A DNA stretch of 64,000 bases from JANYHF01 sp031393505 (GTDB lineage: Bacteria > Pseudomonadota > Alphaproteobacteria > Rhizobiales > Hyphomicrobiaceae). Each line of letters begins with the position of its first letter. The first letter of the stretch is position 1. Below, in pieces: positions 1 to 8,197 of the stretch. The DNA lies in NCBI GenBank assembly GCA_031393505.1, contig JANMVX010000242.1, positions 44,059 through 108,058 of the forward strand, written 5' to 3'. Made by a program: the position numbers and the translations under genes. The notes beneath the pieces are model-generated. The model saw nothing but the letters and a program-made list of their open reading frames with translations, searched no databases and was not told the DNA's origin.

Positions 1-531
1 GAATTCCTGACGCTGGTGGCCAAGCAGACGGGAGCGACGCGCGTATCCGTCATCGCGCACTCCATGGGCAATCTGCCGCTGATGGAGGCGCTGGATGAGA
101 CCCTGCCGCTTACCGGCCCATCGCCGTCCGCCGCCATCGATGAGGTGGTGCTGGCGGCCCCCGATATCGGGCGCAAGGAATTCACGGCGCTGGCCGACCA
201 CATGAAAAAGGTGCGCGGCGGAATTACACTGTATGCCGCCTCGAACGACGTGGCCTTGGAAGCCTCGCGCACGTTTTTCAGCGGCGAGGCGCGCGCGGGC
301 GATTCAGGCTACGGCGGCCCACTGCTGCTGCCGCATGTCGACACCATCGATGCGACGCGCGCGAGCACGCAATTTTTCCGGCTGAACCACTACTACGTCG
401 CCGAGTCCTCGCCGATCCTGTGCGATGTCGAGCATCTGTTGCGCGGCGGCGTGCGTCCGCCGAACGAGCGCTCGAAGATTCTGGCAGTGGTGAAGGCTGA
501 TGCGGGCACCTATTATGCGTACCGGCCGTAG
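1..531 (+). CDS. alpha/beta hydrolase, DUF900-type, 5' end outside window
   Basis: The reading frame is open from the first base to the TAG at 529-531, so the N-terminus lies outside the window. The visible part is 176 residues. A serine-hydrolase nucleophile elbow, VIAHSMGN, puts the probable catalytic Ser at residue 21 of the visible part. The conserved APD segment and the C-terminal LNHYYVAESSPILCDVEHLL segment, which could hold the catalytic His, match the DUF900 esterase/lipase-like family. The substrate is unknown. The gene converges on the metallopeptidase-like gene that ends at 587. The family call rests on motifs only. Confidence 0.7.
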   Translation, partial: EFLTLVAKQTGATRVSVIAHSMGNLPLMEALDETLPLTGPSPSAAIDEVVLAAPDIGRKEFTALADHMKKVRGGITLYAASNDVALEASRTFFSGEARAGDSGYGGPLLLPHVDTIDATRASTQFFRLNHYYVAESSPILCDVEHLLRGGVRPPNERSKILAVVKADAGTYYAYRP

Positions 532-586
532 TCGCGGCTGTCCCGGACCAGCGACCGCTACCTCGAAACTCATCACGTGCCTGCAC

Positions 587-1288
587 TCATGCCAAGTTGC
601 GAACGTAGCTCTCGCCAATGATCGCCAGTTCGTCGAACGACTTCTTGCTCGACGCCAGTCGGTAGCCCTTCTCCATCGCCGCCGAGCGCTGACCGGGCGT
701 ACCGTGATGTTCAGGATTGGTATAAGCGTATCCGCCGTGTTCGTGCAGCGCTTTGGACAGCTGCCACACCCGATCCGCCGTGAACTCGGCGCGCTTGCCC
801 ATGTAGATGCCGGACAGGAAATCGGCGTGCAATTCGATCAGAAGCAACTCCTTTAGGCGTTGATGGAAGTCGGTGGAGAATTGGTAGATGTGCCCGCATT
901 CGTGCGCGCACATGCCAGCGACGGCAGCGCCGCCCTCCGGTTGCTGCATGAGCATCTTGACCAGATTGACGCCAATCAGGACGGTGCCATTGGTGCCGCT
1001 GACATAGGTTTTGGTGGTGGCGTAAGCATTCGGCTGCTTGTCGACCAGATACTGGAAGCCGGGATTAATCTTTGGAATGACCGTTAAGATCCGCTGCAAT
1101 TCGATGATTAGGGCTTCATCGAGCGCAGCGTCCCCGGAACTGGACTTGAGCTCATCGGGTTCCTGGTCGGCCTGGCTGAAGCTGCAGCCCCGCAAGATGG
1201 CGGCGGCGCTGGCTCCAGGAACGCCCGCCATCACAAGACTGGCGGCGGCGCCGCCAATGAAGAGTCGCCTCGAGCAGGTTTGGCACAT
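587..1288 (-). CDS. putative exported zinc metallopeptidase-like protein
   Basis: The protein has 233 residues, with ATG at 1288 and an AAGGG-type ribosome site upstream. The N-terminus carries a Tat-like twin-arginine stretch (CSRRLFIGG) followed by an Ala-rich hydrophobic run, so export is likely. An HExxH zinc-binding motif, HECGH, lies at residues 129-133. IELHADFLSG follows at about 151-160 and may give the third ligand, as in M48-like gluzincins. No further domain is recognisable and the substrate is unknown. It heads away from the two secreted-protein genes at 1341-2711, which share its strand. Catalytic activity is inferred from the motif alone. Confidence 0.6.
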   Translation of the reverse strand: MCQTCSRRLFIGGAAASLVMAGVPGASAAAILRGCSFSQADQEPDELKSSSGDAALDEALIIELQRILTVIPKINPGFQYLVDKQPNAYATTKTYVSGTNGTVLIGVNLVKMLMQQPEGGAAVAGMCAHECGHIYQFSTDFHQRLKELLLIELHADFLSGIYMGKRAEFTADRVWQLSKALHEHGGYAYTNPEHHGTPGQRSAAMEKGYRLASSKKSFDELAIIGESYVRNLA

Positions 1289-1340
1289 GGTGTTCCGCCC
1301 TTCAGTTCAACATTGGCTCGACGCCAGCTTGAATCGGCCG

Positions 1341-2198
1341 TTACTTCGAAAACGCCTTCGGGCAATCGCCCAGGCCGTTCAGGCACGCGCGCAGGGTGGT
1401 CTTGATCGTGGCCTCAGTGGCAGCCGTCGCGTCGGCAGCTGTGTCTTTTTTCTGCTCGCTGCTCGGCGCGACCTCAGATGGCTTGGAGTCAGGGGCAGGC
1501 GCCGCGTCGAACGGGTGGAAGCTCACGGACATTGCGATCACAATCTTCTTCATGCGCGCACTGACCGATCTGTCGTAAGTGATGCCGAACCCTCTGATCT
1601 CCTCGGCGCCCGCGACAAACCTGGTATAGAATTCAGTCGCGTTGGCATCGGTTCCGGATAAGACCAGCTCCCGGCCATCAGCGTCGGCATAACTATAGCT
1701 AATGACACGACCTGACTTACTCGAAAGAACCTTGGACAGGTCATTCAAGTTCGTGTCTTGCGCCAGACTGACGGTATTGATCGACACGCTGCCGCTCGGC
1801 GTTGCCCACCGCGATCCCCAATCTGTTGTGCCCGCTGCGCGCGTCAGCGTCGTCGGTATGCCGATCGATATGCCTGTCCGCTTGTCGAACATTAACTCGA
1901 AACCGGCTGACGATATGGCTTTGGTGCCTTCGTCGACGAGCAGGGTGATCTGTTGCTCGGTCAGTTCGCCTGTTTCGGGAAAGCCGTGGTTGGCCTGGAA
2001 AGACTTGATGGCCTTCAATGTAATCGGGCCGACGACGCCGTCGGCAGGGCCGTCGTAGTCGTCGGTCCAGATCATCAGGATCTGCGCGCCGAGGACATTG
2101 CGCCTCGTTTCATCATCATCAGCCGCCGCCGGCACGCTCGGCACGAGCAGAGCCACCAATACGACGACGAAAGACAGTAAGCCGGCCGGTTTCCACAT
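1341..2198 (-). CDS. secreted peptidoglycan-binding-domain protein
   Basis: I chose ATG 2198, with a GGAG site 7 nt upstream, over an in-frame TTG at 2216. Residues 1-26 form a signal peptide ending in PAAA. Residues of about 30-90 match a PG_binding_1 repeat (DGVVGPITLKAIKSFQ then G-ELTEQQI), which binds cell-wall glycan or peptide in the periplasm. The middle has no match I recognise. The tail is rich in Ala, Pro, Lys and Ser and ends with two cysteines (ACLNGLGDCPKAF). The gene starts 18 nt after the stop of the secreted-protein gene at 2217-2711, so the two probably form an operon. Its enzymatic role, if any, is unknown. Confidence 0.65.
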   Translation of the reverse strand: MWKPAGLLSFVVVLVALLVPSVPAAADDDETRRNVLGAQILMIWTDDYDGPADGVVGPITLKAIKSFQANHGFPETGELTEQQITLLVDEGTKAISSAGFELMFDKRTGISIGIPTTLTRAAGTTDWGSRWATPSGSVSINTVSLAQDTNLNDLSKVLSSKSGRVISYSYADADGRELVLSGTDANATEFYTRFVAGAEEIRGFGITYDRSVSARMKKIVIAMSVSFHPFDAAPAPDSKPSEVAPSSEQKKDTAADATAATEATIKTTLRACLNGLGDCPKAFSK

Positions 2199-2216
2199 CG
2201 CGCTCGCTCCAACCAA

Positions 2217-2711
2217 TCAATTCTGAAGGCTATTTCCGGGCTTCAAGCCGACGAGGTCGCAGGCCAACTCCTTGCCTTGGCAAGAGGCGGCCGCGCGTTG
2301 CTCGGACGGCGGCGTTTGATCCGACGACGAAGCGCTGTCAGGCACGAGGTCTTCCTTGCCCTGTCCTTTAGCCCAGGTCCCATGGAGCACACCGTCCGCA
2401 CTGCCCAGACGGTAGATCACCGGGTCGGGCGCCCCCCATTGCACGACCACCGCATCGTCAGTGATTGATCCGTGCCCTTCAATCGTCTGCCCGCCCGCCA
2501 GTGCCCACGTCATATCAACAACGTTGCCGTTCACTCGAATGGAGGCCCGACCGGTGTAGTGGACCCCTTTTTGGTTGACTCCGTCGACGGCGTAGTCGTT
2601 TGCCAGCGAGGCCGCCGTGATGCGCACGGGCGTGGAATTGTCGGCCAAACCGACAGCAGGCAGCACCATAAGGGCGCCGGCAAAGCAAAGTGAGGCCACT
2701 ATCGCGCGCAT
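2217..2711 (-). CDS. secreted protein of unknown function
   Basis: The protein has 164 residues. ATG 2711 with an ACAGGG ribosome site is preferred to the upstream in-frame TTG at 2741. The N-terminus (MRAIVASLCFAGALMVLPAVG) is a clear signal peptide, so the product should be periplasmic or released. The mature part is a short beta-rich domain with repeated V-D-x-T and G-Q-T-I-E-G-H-G turns, reminiscent of small exported proteins of rhizobia. The C-terminus holds two cysteines (SCQGKELACD) that could form a disulphide. It lies just upstream of the peptidoglycan-binding gene on the same strand. I do not recognise a family. Confidence 0.55.
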   Translation of the reverse strand: MRAIVASLCFAGALMVLPAVGLADNSTPVRITAASLANDYAVDGVNQKGVHYTGRASIRVNGNVVDMTWALAGGQTIEGHGSITDDAVVVQWGAPDPVIYRLGSADGVLHGTWAKGQGKEDLVPDSASSSDQTPPSEQRAAASCQGKELACDLVGLKPGNSLQN

Positions 2712-2910
2712 TGTAAAAGCCCTGTCGATTGCCTGATACAATTACACTAACAGGTTAAGCCGCTCGGTCCAAGATCACTCTAAGTTTAGAGTTTCTTTTG
2801 AGTCGGCGAAAGGGTCCGTCTGCTCTGCCACTCATGTGACGCTATCTGTCATTCACGGCGATTGACCCAGATCGCGATCACAGGCGCGGCGGACATCCTC
2901 CTTTGGCGTC

Positions 2911-3846
2911 CTAACCTTCCAGAAATGCCATCAACAGCTTATAAGCAATCGCGTGCTTGCCCGGCGCTACGATCCCTTCGGGATGCTGTTTGTTCATAAT
3001 CAGCCGCAACTCCACCCGGTCCACCCAGCGCGCCTCTTCGATCTCGGCGGGATCGAGTTTCAAATCCGTTGCCGTGGCTTCGGCGCGGCAGCCAATCATC
3101 AACGAGTGCGGGAACGGCCAGGGCTGACTTTCCTGGTAGCGAACCGCGCTCACCTCCAGCCCGACCTCCTCTTTCACCTCGCGCCGCACCGCATGCTCAA
3201 TATCCTCGCCGGGCTCGAGGAACCCAGCGAGCGTCGAAAACAGCCGCACATCATAGTCCTTGAAACGCGGTTCGTGGCTGATCAGGCATTTGTCGCCATG
3301 GGTCACCAGCATGATGACGACGGGATCGGTGCGCGGAAAATGCTCCTTGCCACAGCCGAAGCATTTCTTGCGCCAGCCGCCGTCTTTCATGTCAGTGGAC
3401 GCGCCGCAATGGCCGCAATGCCGGCAGTTGGCGTGCCACTCGGCGAGCGCGCGGGCGGCGCCGGCGATGGAGAGTTCTTCGGGCGTGAGCTGTCCTTGCA
3501 GCGCGAGCGTCCGCAGGTCGACATAGGGGCGCACGACGAAGGGGCCGCCTGGCATGGCGATGGCGCGGTGTTCGGCGATCGCCATGGCGAAATGCGGCGC
3601 GCCTGCCGGGTCGGCCCCCAGGAAGCTGCGAGGCCACGGGGTGAGACCAAAGGCGTCAAGTTCGGTATTTGCAAACCAGCGCAGGCTTGATTCGGTTTGG
3701 GTCTCGTTGCTCACGACCGCCGGTTTCAGGTCGACCAGGATCAACGTGCGCGCCGCGGCCGACGCCTGTTGGCCAGCCAGCCAGTCAGCATCCGCACGTT
3801 TATGACTGACACGATCAAGGGTGGCGATGGAGCGGAGCGTGGGCAT
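2911..3846 (-). CDS. nudC: NAD(+)/NADH diphosphatase NudC
   Basis: This Nudix hydrolase cleaves NADH or NAD to NMN(H) and AMP, and in other bacteria also removes NAD caps from RNA (EC 3.6.1.22). The 311-residue protein shows the full NudC layout: a variable N-terminal domain, a zinc ribbon with Cys144/Cys147 and Cys162/Cys165, a Nudix box at about 208-230 (GFLEPGEDIEHAVRREVKEE) and the NudC signature SQPWPFPHS at about 240-248 that sets substrate choice. ATG 3846 is the start. It is divergent from the DUF5671 gene at 3982, so the 135 bp between them should hold two promoters. Confidence is high because all the family hallmarks are present. Confidence 0.93.
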   Translation of the reverse strand: MPTLRSIATLDRVSHKRADADWLAGQQASAAARTLILVDLKPAVVSNETQTESSLRWFANTELDAFGLTPWPRSFLGADPAGAPHFAMAIAEHRAIAMPGGPFVVRPYVDLRTLALQGQLTPEELSIAGAARALAEWHANCRHCGHCGASTDMKDGGWRKKCFGCGKEHFPRTDPVVIMLVTHGDKCLISHEPRFKDYDVRLFSTLAGFLEPGEDIEHAVRREVKEEVGLEVSAVRYQESQPWPFPHSLMIGCRAEATATDLKLDPAEIEEARWVDRVELRLIMNKQHPEGIVAPGKHAIAYKLLMAFLEG

Positions 3847-3981
3847 GGCGGGGTGACCTCTGGAGCCTTTGTGGTCAGCCTAGCGCGAAAGAGCGACGGT
3901 TGCGACTGCCGGTTCGCCATGGAAGTGCTATGATTGCAGACTTCACTGCAACGGCCCACCCGCCGCTTAAGAGCGCCCACC

Positions 3982-4614
3982 ATGACCTCCGACGTCACCG
4001 ACTTTGTCCGCCGCGCCCTGGAAGCCAAGATCGGCCGCGATGAGATCGCCAAGGCGCTGACATCAGCCAAATGGCCTGAGCATGAAATCAAGTCGGCGTT
4101 GTCGGCCTTCGCCGATGTGCCGTTCCCGATCGCCGTGCCGCGGCCGCGACCCTATCTATCCGCGCGCGATGTGTTCACATACCTGGTGCTGTTCTGCGCG
4201 CTCTACGCCAGCGTGTTCTACATCGTCCAGATGCTGTTCGCCTTTATCGACAAGGCCGTCCCGGATGCGGTCACCAACGCCTACGGTTATGCCTATCAGG
4301 ACAGCACCATCCGCTGGGACATCGCGGGGCTGATCGTCTCGGTGCCGCTGTTTTTGTTCATGTTCCGGCTGGTTTCGCGGCGTATTGCGCGCGATCCCAT
4401 GGCCCGCGAGTCGCGGCCGCGCAAATGGCTGACCTACATTACTTTGGCTATGGCGGTTTCAGCGATGGCGGGTGACCTCGCCAACATCGTCTATAGCGCG
4501 CTGAGCGGCGACCTGACGCTCCCCGTCATCCTGAAGTCCTTGGTGGTCGCCGCGATTTCCGGCGGAACGTTCCTTTATTTCTACAACGACGTGCGCCAGG
4601 GGGAAGACGCATGA
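3982..4614 (+). CDS. DUF5671 integral membrane protein
   Basis: The protein has 210 residues. ATG 3982 is chosen over a TTG at 3934. The first 45 residues form a small soluble helical head (SDVTDFVRRALEAKIGRDEI, then AKWPEHEI). Four hydrophobic segments follow, around residues 57-80, 105-130, 148-170 and 178-198, in the pattern of DUF5671, including the conserved IRWDIAGLIVSVPLFLFMFRL and WLTYITL stretches. The function of the family is unknown. Its stop codon overlaps the ATG of the next gene (ATGA at 4611-4614), so the two genes are translationally coupled. Confidence 0.8.
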   Translation: MTSDVTDFVRRALEAKIGRDEIAKALTSAKWPEHEIKSALSAFADVPFPIAVPRPRPYLSARDVFTYLVLFCALYASVFYIVQMLFAFIDKAVPDAVTNAYGYAYQDSTIRWDIAGLIVSVPLFLFMFRLVSRRIARDPMARESRPRKWLTYITLAMAVSAMAGDLANIVYSALSGDLTLPVILKSLVVAAISGGTFLYFYNDVRQGEDA

Positions 4615-5147
4615 AACCGGCCAACGACAATGCCAAAAAGACTGGGATGAGCCTGCCCGGCATGGCGCGCGGCGATAGGCTGTTCGCCGGCGTCGCCACG
4701 GCCGTCGCCTTGACAGCGATCCTTGCCGGCCTGCTCGTCACCGATCCGCCTTGGATCGTGCGCAAACAGCGTCTGGACGAGCAGCGCGCCAGCAGTCTGA
4801 ACATGATTTCGGATCTGGTCGGCCGATTCAACCTGGACAACGGCAAACTGCCGCAAAGCCTGGACGAATTGTTGAAATCGACAACCTACCGGCCCTATCT
4901 GGACACTGTCGATCCGACCACCAAGGCTGCGTACGAATTCATTCCCGGAACAGCGCGCAGTTTCCAGCTCTGCGCTGTGTTCGAACTCGACTCAACGGCC
5001 ATCGCCCGCCCGACCGGCAACCTGTGGTCGCACAAGGCGGGGCGGCAGTGCTTTGACCTTACTGCCCCAGCCAAGACCGCTGAACTTCAGCCAGGTCGGT
5101 TGGCGATTAACGGCAAGACCACGACACTGCCCCCGCGCGACTGGTAG
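4611..5147 (+). CDS. membrane-anchored protein of unknown function
   Basis: The 178-residue protein starts at the ATG that overlaps the stop of the DUF5671 gene by 4 nt. A short Lys-rich cytoplasmic head is followed by one membrane segment at about residues 25-43. The rest should be periplasmic. Residues of about 65-115 (LVGRFNLDNGKLPQSLDELL and then YLDTVDPTTKAAYEF) resemble the post-helix part of pseudopilin or GspG-like proteins, but the prepilin cleavage site is absent, so I do not call it a pilin. Coupling suggests that it works with the DUF5671 protein. The role is unknown. Confidence 0.6.
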   Translation: MKPANDNAKKTGMSLPGMARGDRLFAGVATAVALTAILAGLLVTDPPWIVRKQRLDEQRASSLNMISDLVGRFNLDNGKLPQSLDELLKSTTYRPYLDTVDPTTKAAYEFIPGTARSFQLCAVFELDSTAIARPTGNLWSHKAGRQCFDLTAPAKTAELQPGRLAINGKTTTLPPRDW

Positions 5148-5254
5148 CCCCAGTCCCGCCCCGGCACTCCCCTTTACCCGCCATTAACCGGCGCAGCTCA
5201 ATTCTAATCCCTGGCTGCCCGTGCCGAAAGGCGTGTCCTCAGGGATTTTCCGTT

Positions 5255-6289
5255 ATGCCGAACACCGCGCTCGCCGATATGCCGGCCCAGGTCGCCCTGG
5301 CGCTGTCGTTCGCCAGCAGCCATACGGGCGCCGATTACGACTACCTGGTCAAGACCGCCCGCAGCGAATCGAGTTTTCAGGCCGAGGCCAAGGCGCCGAC
5401 GTCGTCCGCACAAGGCCTGTTCCAGTTCATCGAGGAAACCTGGATCCGGAGCATCAAGGATGAGGGCGAACAGTATGGGCTGGCAAAATACGCGGCGATG
5501 ATCACCAAGACTCAGGCCGGGCGCTACATCGTCGACAATCCCACTGATCGTGCTGCGATCCTGGCCTTGCGAAAGAACCCGAAGATCTCGGCCATGATGG
5601 CGGGCGCCTACGCCAAACGGAACGCCGAATTCGTCGCCGGGGAAATCGGGCGCCAACCGACCTCGGACGAGTTGTACATCGCTCACTTCCTTGGGCCGGC
5701 CGACGCCGCCAAGCTGATCGCCTACTGTGATCGCCAGCCCGACTTCAGCGCGCCCGACATGTTCCCCGCCGCCGCCAAGGCCAACCGCACCATTTTTTTC
5801 AACGACGCCGGCGCGCGCAGCATTGGCGAGGTCTACAATCTGCTGGTCGCGCGCCAGCAATCGCCCGCAACCGCGCCCGTCGATGACGGCGCCTTCTTCA
5901 GCGGCAAGGTCGATTTCGGCAGCTGGTCGCCAACCATCGAGATGGACATGCCGGCGGTCGCCAAAGCCAAGCCGCAGCTGGCCTCGGCGGATGGGATTTC
6001 GCTGTTCGACTACCTCGCTGGCAAGGGTAAGACGCCGGCAACGGCTCTGCCTGTCGCCGCGCCAGCCCAGGCCGCTGCGGAGCCCACCTGGGCCACGGCG
6101 ACCAATGAGCCTGCAAAGGCTCCTGCCCCCTACATCACAGTGGCCGACGACTACTCGCTCGGGCAGGACGATGCGACCGCCTCGATCGATCCCGCGCCAG
6201 CGATCGCCCCCGTGAAGCCAACTGTGCGCGCGCTGATGGCCGAAGCCGAAGCCCCGCGCTTAAAAATCATCCACGTGCCGGCGAAGTAG
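5255..6289 (+). CDS. lytic transglycosylase, SLT-like fold
   Basis: The protein has 344 residues. Its N-terminal 170 residues match Rhizobiales transglycosylase-SLT-domain proteins. The catalytic Glu is probably residue 38 in ARSESSF, followed by S-S-A-Q-G-L-F-Q-F at 51-58 and a C-terminal AHFLGPADAA helix. Such enzymes cleave the MurNAc-GlcNAc bond of peptidoglycan. The region after residue 200 is low-complexity, Ala/Pro/Lys-rich and probably disordered. I see no classical signal peptide at the chosen ATG (5255), so export is unexplained. The nearby GTG at 5221 is in a different frame and does not extend this ORF. The gene stands alone, followed by an intergenic repeat. Confidence 0.75.
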   Translation: MPNTALADMPAQVALALSFASSHTGADYDYLVKTARSESSFQAEAKAPTSSAQGLFQFIEETWIRSIKDEGEQYGLAKYAAMITKTQAGRYIVDNPTDRAAILALRKNPKISAMMAGAYAKRNAEFVAGEIGRQPTSDELYIAHFLGPADAAKLIAYCDRQPDFSAPDMFPAAAKANRTIFFNDAGARSIGEVYNLLVARQQSPATAPVDDGAFFSGKVDFGSWSPTIEMDMPAVAKAKPQLASADGISLFDYLAGKGKTPATALPVAAPAQAAAEPTWATATNEPAKAPAPYITVADDYSLGQDDATASIDPAPAIAPVKPTVRALMAEAEAPRLKIIHVPAK

Positions 6290-6304
6290 GGGGGCTTGCT
6301 CACT

Positions 6305-6507
6305 CCTCTCCCCCTTTTTCAGAGGGAGAGGAGACCGCGTCTCGCAGCCGACCTTTGGGAGGCAAGAGCCACGCGGTCGGTGAGGGGCAACTGCTTGCTC
6401 CGTACCCGGCGCGACCAGGACAAGAGCAAGCGGCTGCCCCTGTCGCTGATTCCGTCGCGCTGACGCGCTCCGGGCGACATCCTCTCCCCCTAAGTAGAGG
6501 GAGAGGA
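6305..6507. repeat. ~200-bp dispersed intergenic repeat, copy A
   Basis: The ends are inverted CCTCTCCCCC and GAGGGAGAGG. The core, about 60 bp from GACCGCGT through ACGCGGTCGGTGAGGGGCA, is nearly identical to copy B at 55725-55927. A second half contains further inverted pairs (GCGGCTGCCCCT against AGGGGCAACTGC). It encodes no protein and lies between the stop of the transglycosylase and the stop of nadK, which is typical of non-autonomous palindromic elements. Confidence 0.85.
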
Positions 6508-6518
6508 AAAAAAGACCA

Positions 6519-7304
6519 TCAGTACCGGAACTGCTCCGTAAGAATCCGCTCGCCCAGCGAATGGCCCTGGTCGAACATCATCGGCATGGAGCGCGCCAAA
6601 TCTTCGGCGATGGTCACCTCCACCACCGAGCGGAACTCGATGTTGTCGGCCGCCGAGCCGACGGGGCGTTTTGCTGCCTCCAGCACTTCGATGCGGATGC
6701 GCGCGCGATCCGGCAGCAGCGCGCCACGCCAGCGCCGGGGGCGGAACGGGCAGATCGGCGTCAAGGCCAGGAGCTGGGAATTGATCGGCAGGATCGGTCC
6801 GTAGGCCGACAGATTGTAGGCGGTCGATCCCGCCGGCGTCGCCACCAGCACGCCGTCGCAGATCAGCTCCTCCATGCGCACGGTGCCGTCGATGGAGAGC
6901 CGCAACTTGGCCGCCTGATAGCTCTCGCGAAACAGCGACACCTCGTTAATCGCCATGGCCTCATGCTCGATGCCATCGGCGTCACGCACGCGCATGGCGA
7001 GCGGATGAATGGCCGTCACCTCGGCGGAGGCCAGCCGCTCCAGCAGCTCGTCTTCGCGGTAGTCATTCATCAGGAACCCGACCGAGCCGCGGTTCATGCC
7101 GTAGATTGGCACGCCCGAATCGATGAACTGACGCAGCGTCTGCAGCATCAGCCCGTCGCCGCCGAGTGCGACAATGACATCGGCGTCCTGCGGCCGGGCG
7201 TCCCCATAGCGTTCGATCAGCCGCTTGCGCGCCTCCATCGCCTCGGGCACCAGGGAGGCGAGAAAGGCGATCGACTTGAGCTTGTGACGGCGTTTGGCGG
7301 CCAT
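6519..7304 (-). CDS. nadK: NAD kinase
   Basis: The enzyme phosphorylates NAD to NADP in the cytosol (EC 2.7.1.23). The 261-residue length is usual for alphaproteobacterial NadK. The ATP/NAD-binding GGDG motif is at residues 48-51 (ALGGDGLML). The NE pair that holds the ribose is in AMAINEVSLFRE, and the glycine-rich TPAGSTAYNLSA loop is intact. ATG 7304 is the start. It sits alone between two intergenic repeats, so I cannot infer an operon. Confidence 0.93.
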   Translation of the reverse strand: MAAKRRHKLKSIAFLASLVPEAMEARKRLIERYGDARPQDADVIVALGGDGLMLQTLRQFIDSGVPIYGMNRGSVGFLMNDYREDELLERLASAEVTAIHPLAMRVRDADGIEHEAMAINEVSLFRESYQAAKLRLSIDGTVRMEELICDGVLVATPAGSTAYNLSAYGPILPINSQLLALTPICPFRPRRWRGALLPDRARIRIEVLEAAKRPVGSAADNIEFRSVVEVTIAEDLARSMPMMFDQGHSLGERILTEQFRY

Positions 7305-7462
7305 GACGTCAAGGTTCCGAATGCAACGGCCAAAGTGGTGTCACATGCCGAAGTTTTGCGCCTGATTCAAGAAGGGATGGTTAAGGCCGATGCTCCGTCC
7401 CCTCCCCTTTTCGCGACACGAGAGGAGAGCGCCGCGCCCGGTTCATGCGTAAGCAGATTATA

Positions 7463-7945
7463 TCACGCCTTAGCCTTCGCCTTTTTTGGTGCGGCTTTCT
7501 TTATCGCCGTCGCCTTCGGCTTGGCCGCAGCCGCCGGCGCCTCCATGGCGGCCGGAGTGCCGATGCCGAACACGCCGCCGTTCGCGTCCTTGACGATGGC
7601 GATGCGCCCGGTGCCCGGCACTTCGAACGGCGGGCGCACGATGGCACCGCCGGCCACCGTCACGGCCTTCACCGACTTGTCGATGTTATCGACGGCGAAA
7701 TAGGTGAACCAGTGATCGGGCACGCCCTTGAACATGTCGCCGTCCATGGTGAAGACGCCGAGCGCCGGCATGCCGCCCTTGAAGAACATGGTGTAGCTGG
7801 GTTCGCCCGCTTTGGGCGGCCGGGACATATCCGTCATCGCGGTGGTGCGCGCTTCCAGGCCGAGGATCTTGCTGTAGAATTTGACCGCCTTCTCGGGGTT
7901 GTGCGTGTTCAGCTCGGTCCACCAGACATCGCCGTGGTCTGCCAT
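7463..7945 (-). CDS. VOC-family (glyoxalase/bleomycin-resistance fold) protein
   Basis: The protein has 160 residues. ATG 7945 with an AAGGAG site 10 nt upstream is clearly the start. The longer open frame to 8008 would read into a palindromic element. The paired beta-alpha-beta units of the vicinal oxygen chelate fold are visible: WWTELNTHNPEKAVKFYSKILG at about 7-28 and WFTYFAVDNIDKSVKAV near 82. The C-terminal 35 residues are an Ala/Lys/Pro-rich tail ending AAPKKAKAKA, which suggests nucleic-acid or surface binding. Substrate unknown. Related proteins are annotated as putative lactoylglutathione-lyase-like enzymes. Confidence 0.8.
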   Translation of the reverse strand: MADHGDVWWTELNTHNPEKAVKFYSKILGLEARTTAMTDMSRPPKAGEPSYTMFFKGGMPALGVFTMDGDMFKGVPDHWFTYFAVDNIDKSVKAVTVAGGAIVRPPFEVPGTGRIAIVKDANGGVFGIGTPAAMEAPAAAAKPKATAIKKAAPKKAKAKA

Positions 7946-7966
7946 GATGTGCGTCTCCTTTTGGTA

Positions 7967-8082
7967 GGGGACATGATCTTCATGTTCGCCCTGCTCAGTC
8001 ATAAGCATTCAGAAGAATACTAAAGGCGAACATGAAGTTCGTGTCCCCGCTCTGCCACGCAGCGTCCGGCAGGGCGGGGACA
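7967..8082. repeat. GGGGACA-type palindromic element (with attached second hairpin)
   Basis: The left arm 7967-7990 (GGGGACATGATCTTCATG...) pairs with the right arm 8025-8048 over 22 of 24 positions, leaving a 34-nt loop. The final TGTCCCC of the right arm is reused as the left arm of a second 15-bp inverted repeat (8042-8056 against 8068-8082, one mismatch). Both arms closely resemble those at 62329-62411 and share the same two mismatched positions. The element lies upstream of the VOC gene. Confidence 0.85.
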
Positions 8083-8130
8083 GGGATGAGGGGGCGATGA
8101 TCCTGCTCCGCCGCCAGCGTGGATCGCCGA

Positions 8131-8180
8131 CCCCTCATCCGGCCAAAGGCCACCTTCTCCCCATCAGAATGGGGAGAAGG
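8131..8180. repeat. partial copy of the ~200-bp repeat
   Basis: CCCCTCATCCGGCC, GGCCACCTTCTCCCC and GGGGAGAAGG match the 3' third of copy B (around 55857-55927). The 5' core is absent. It lies between the EF-G-like stop and the palindromic element at 7967. Confidence 0.6.
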
Positions 8181-8197
8181 AAAGAGTATGTCCCCCG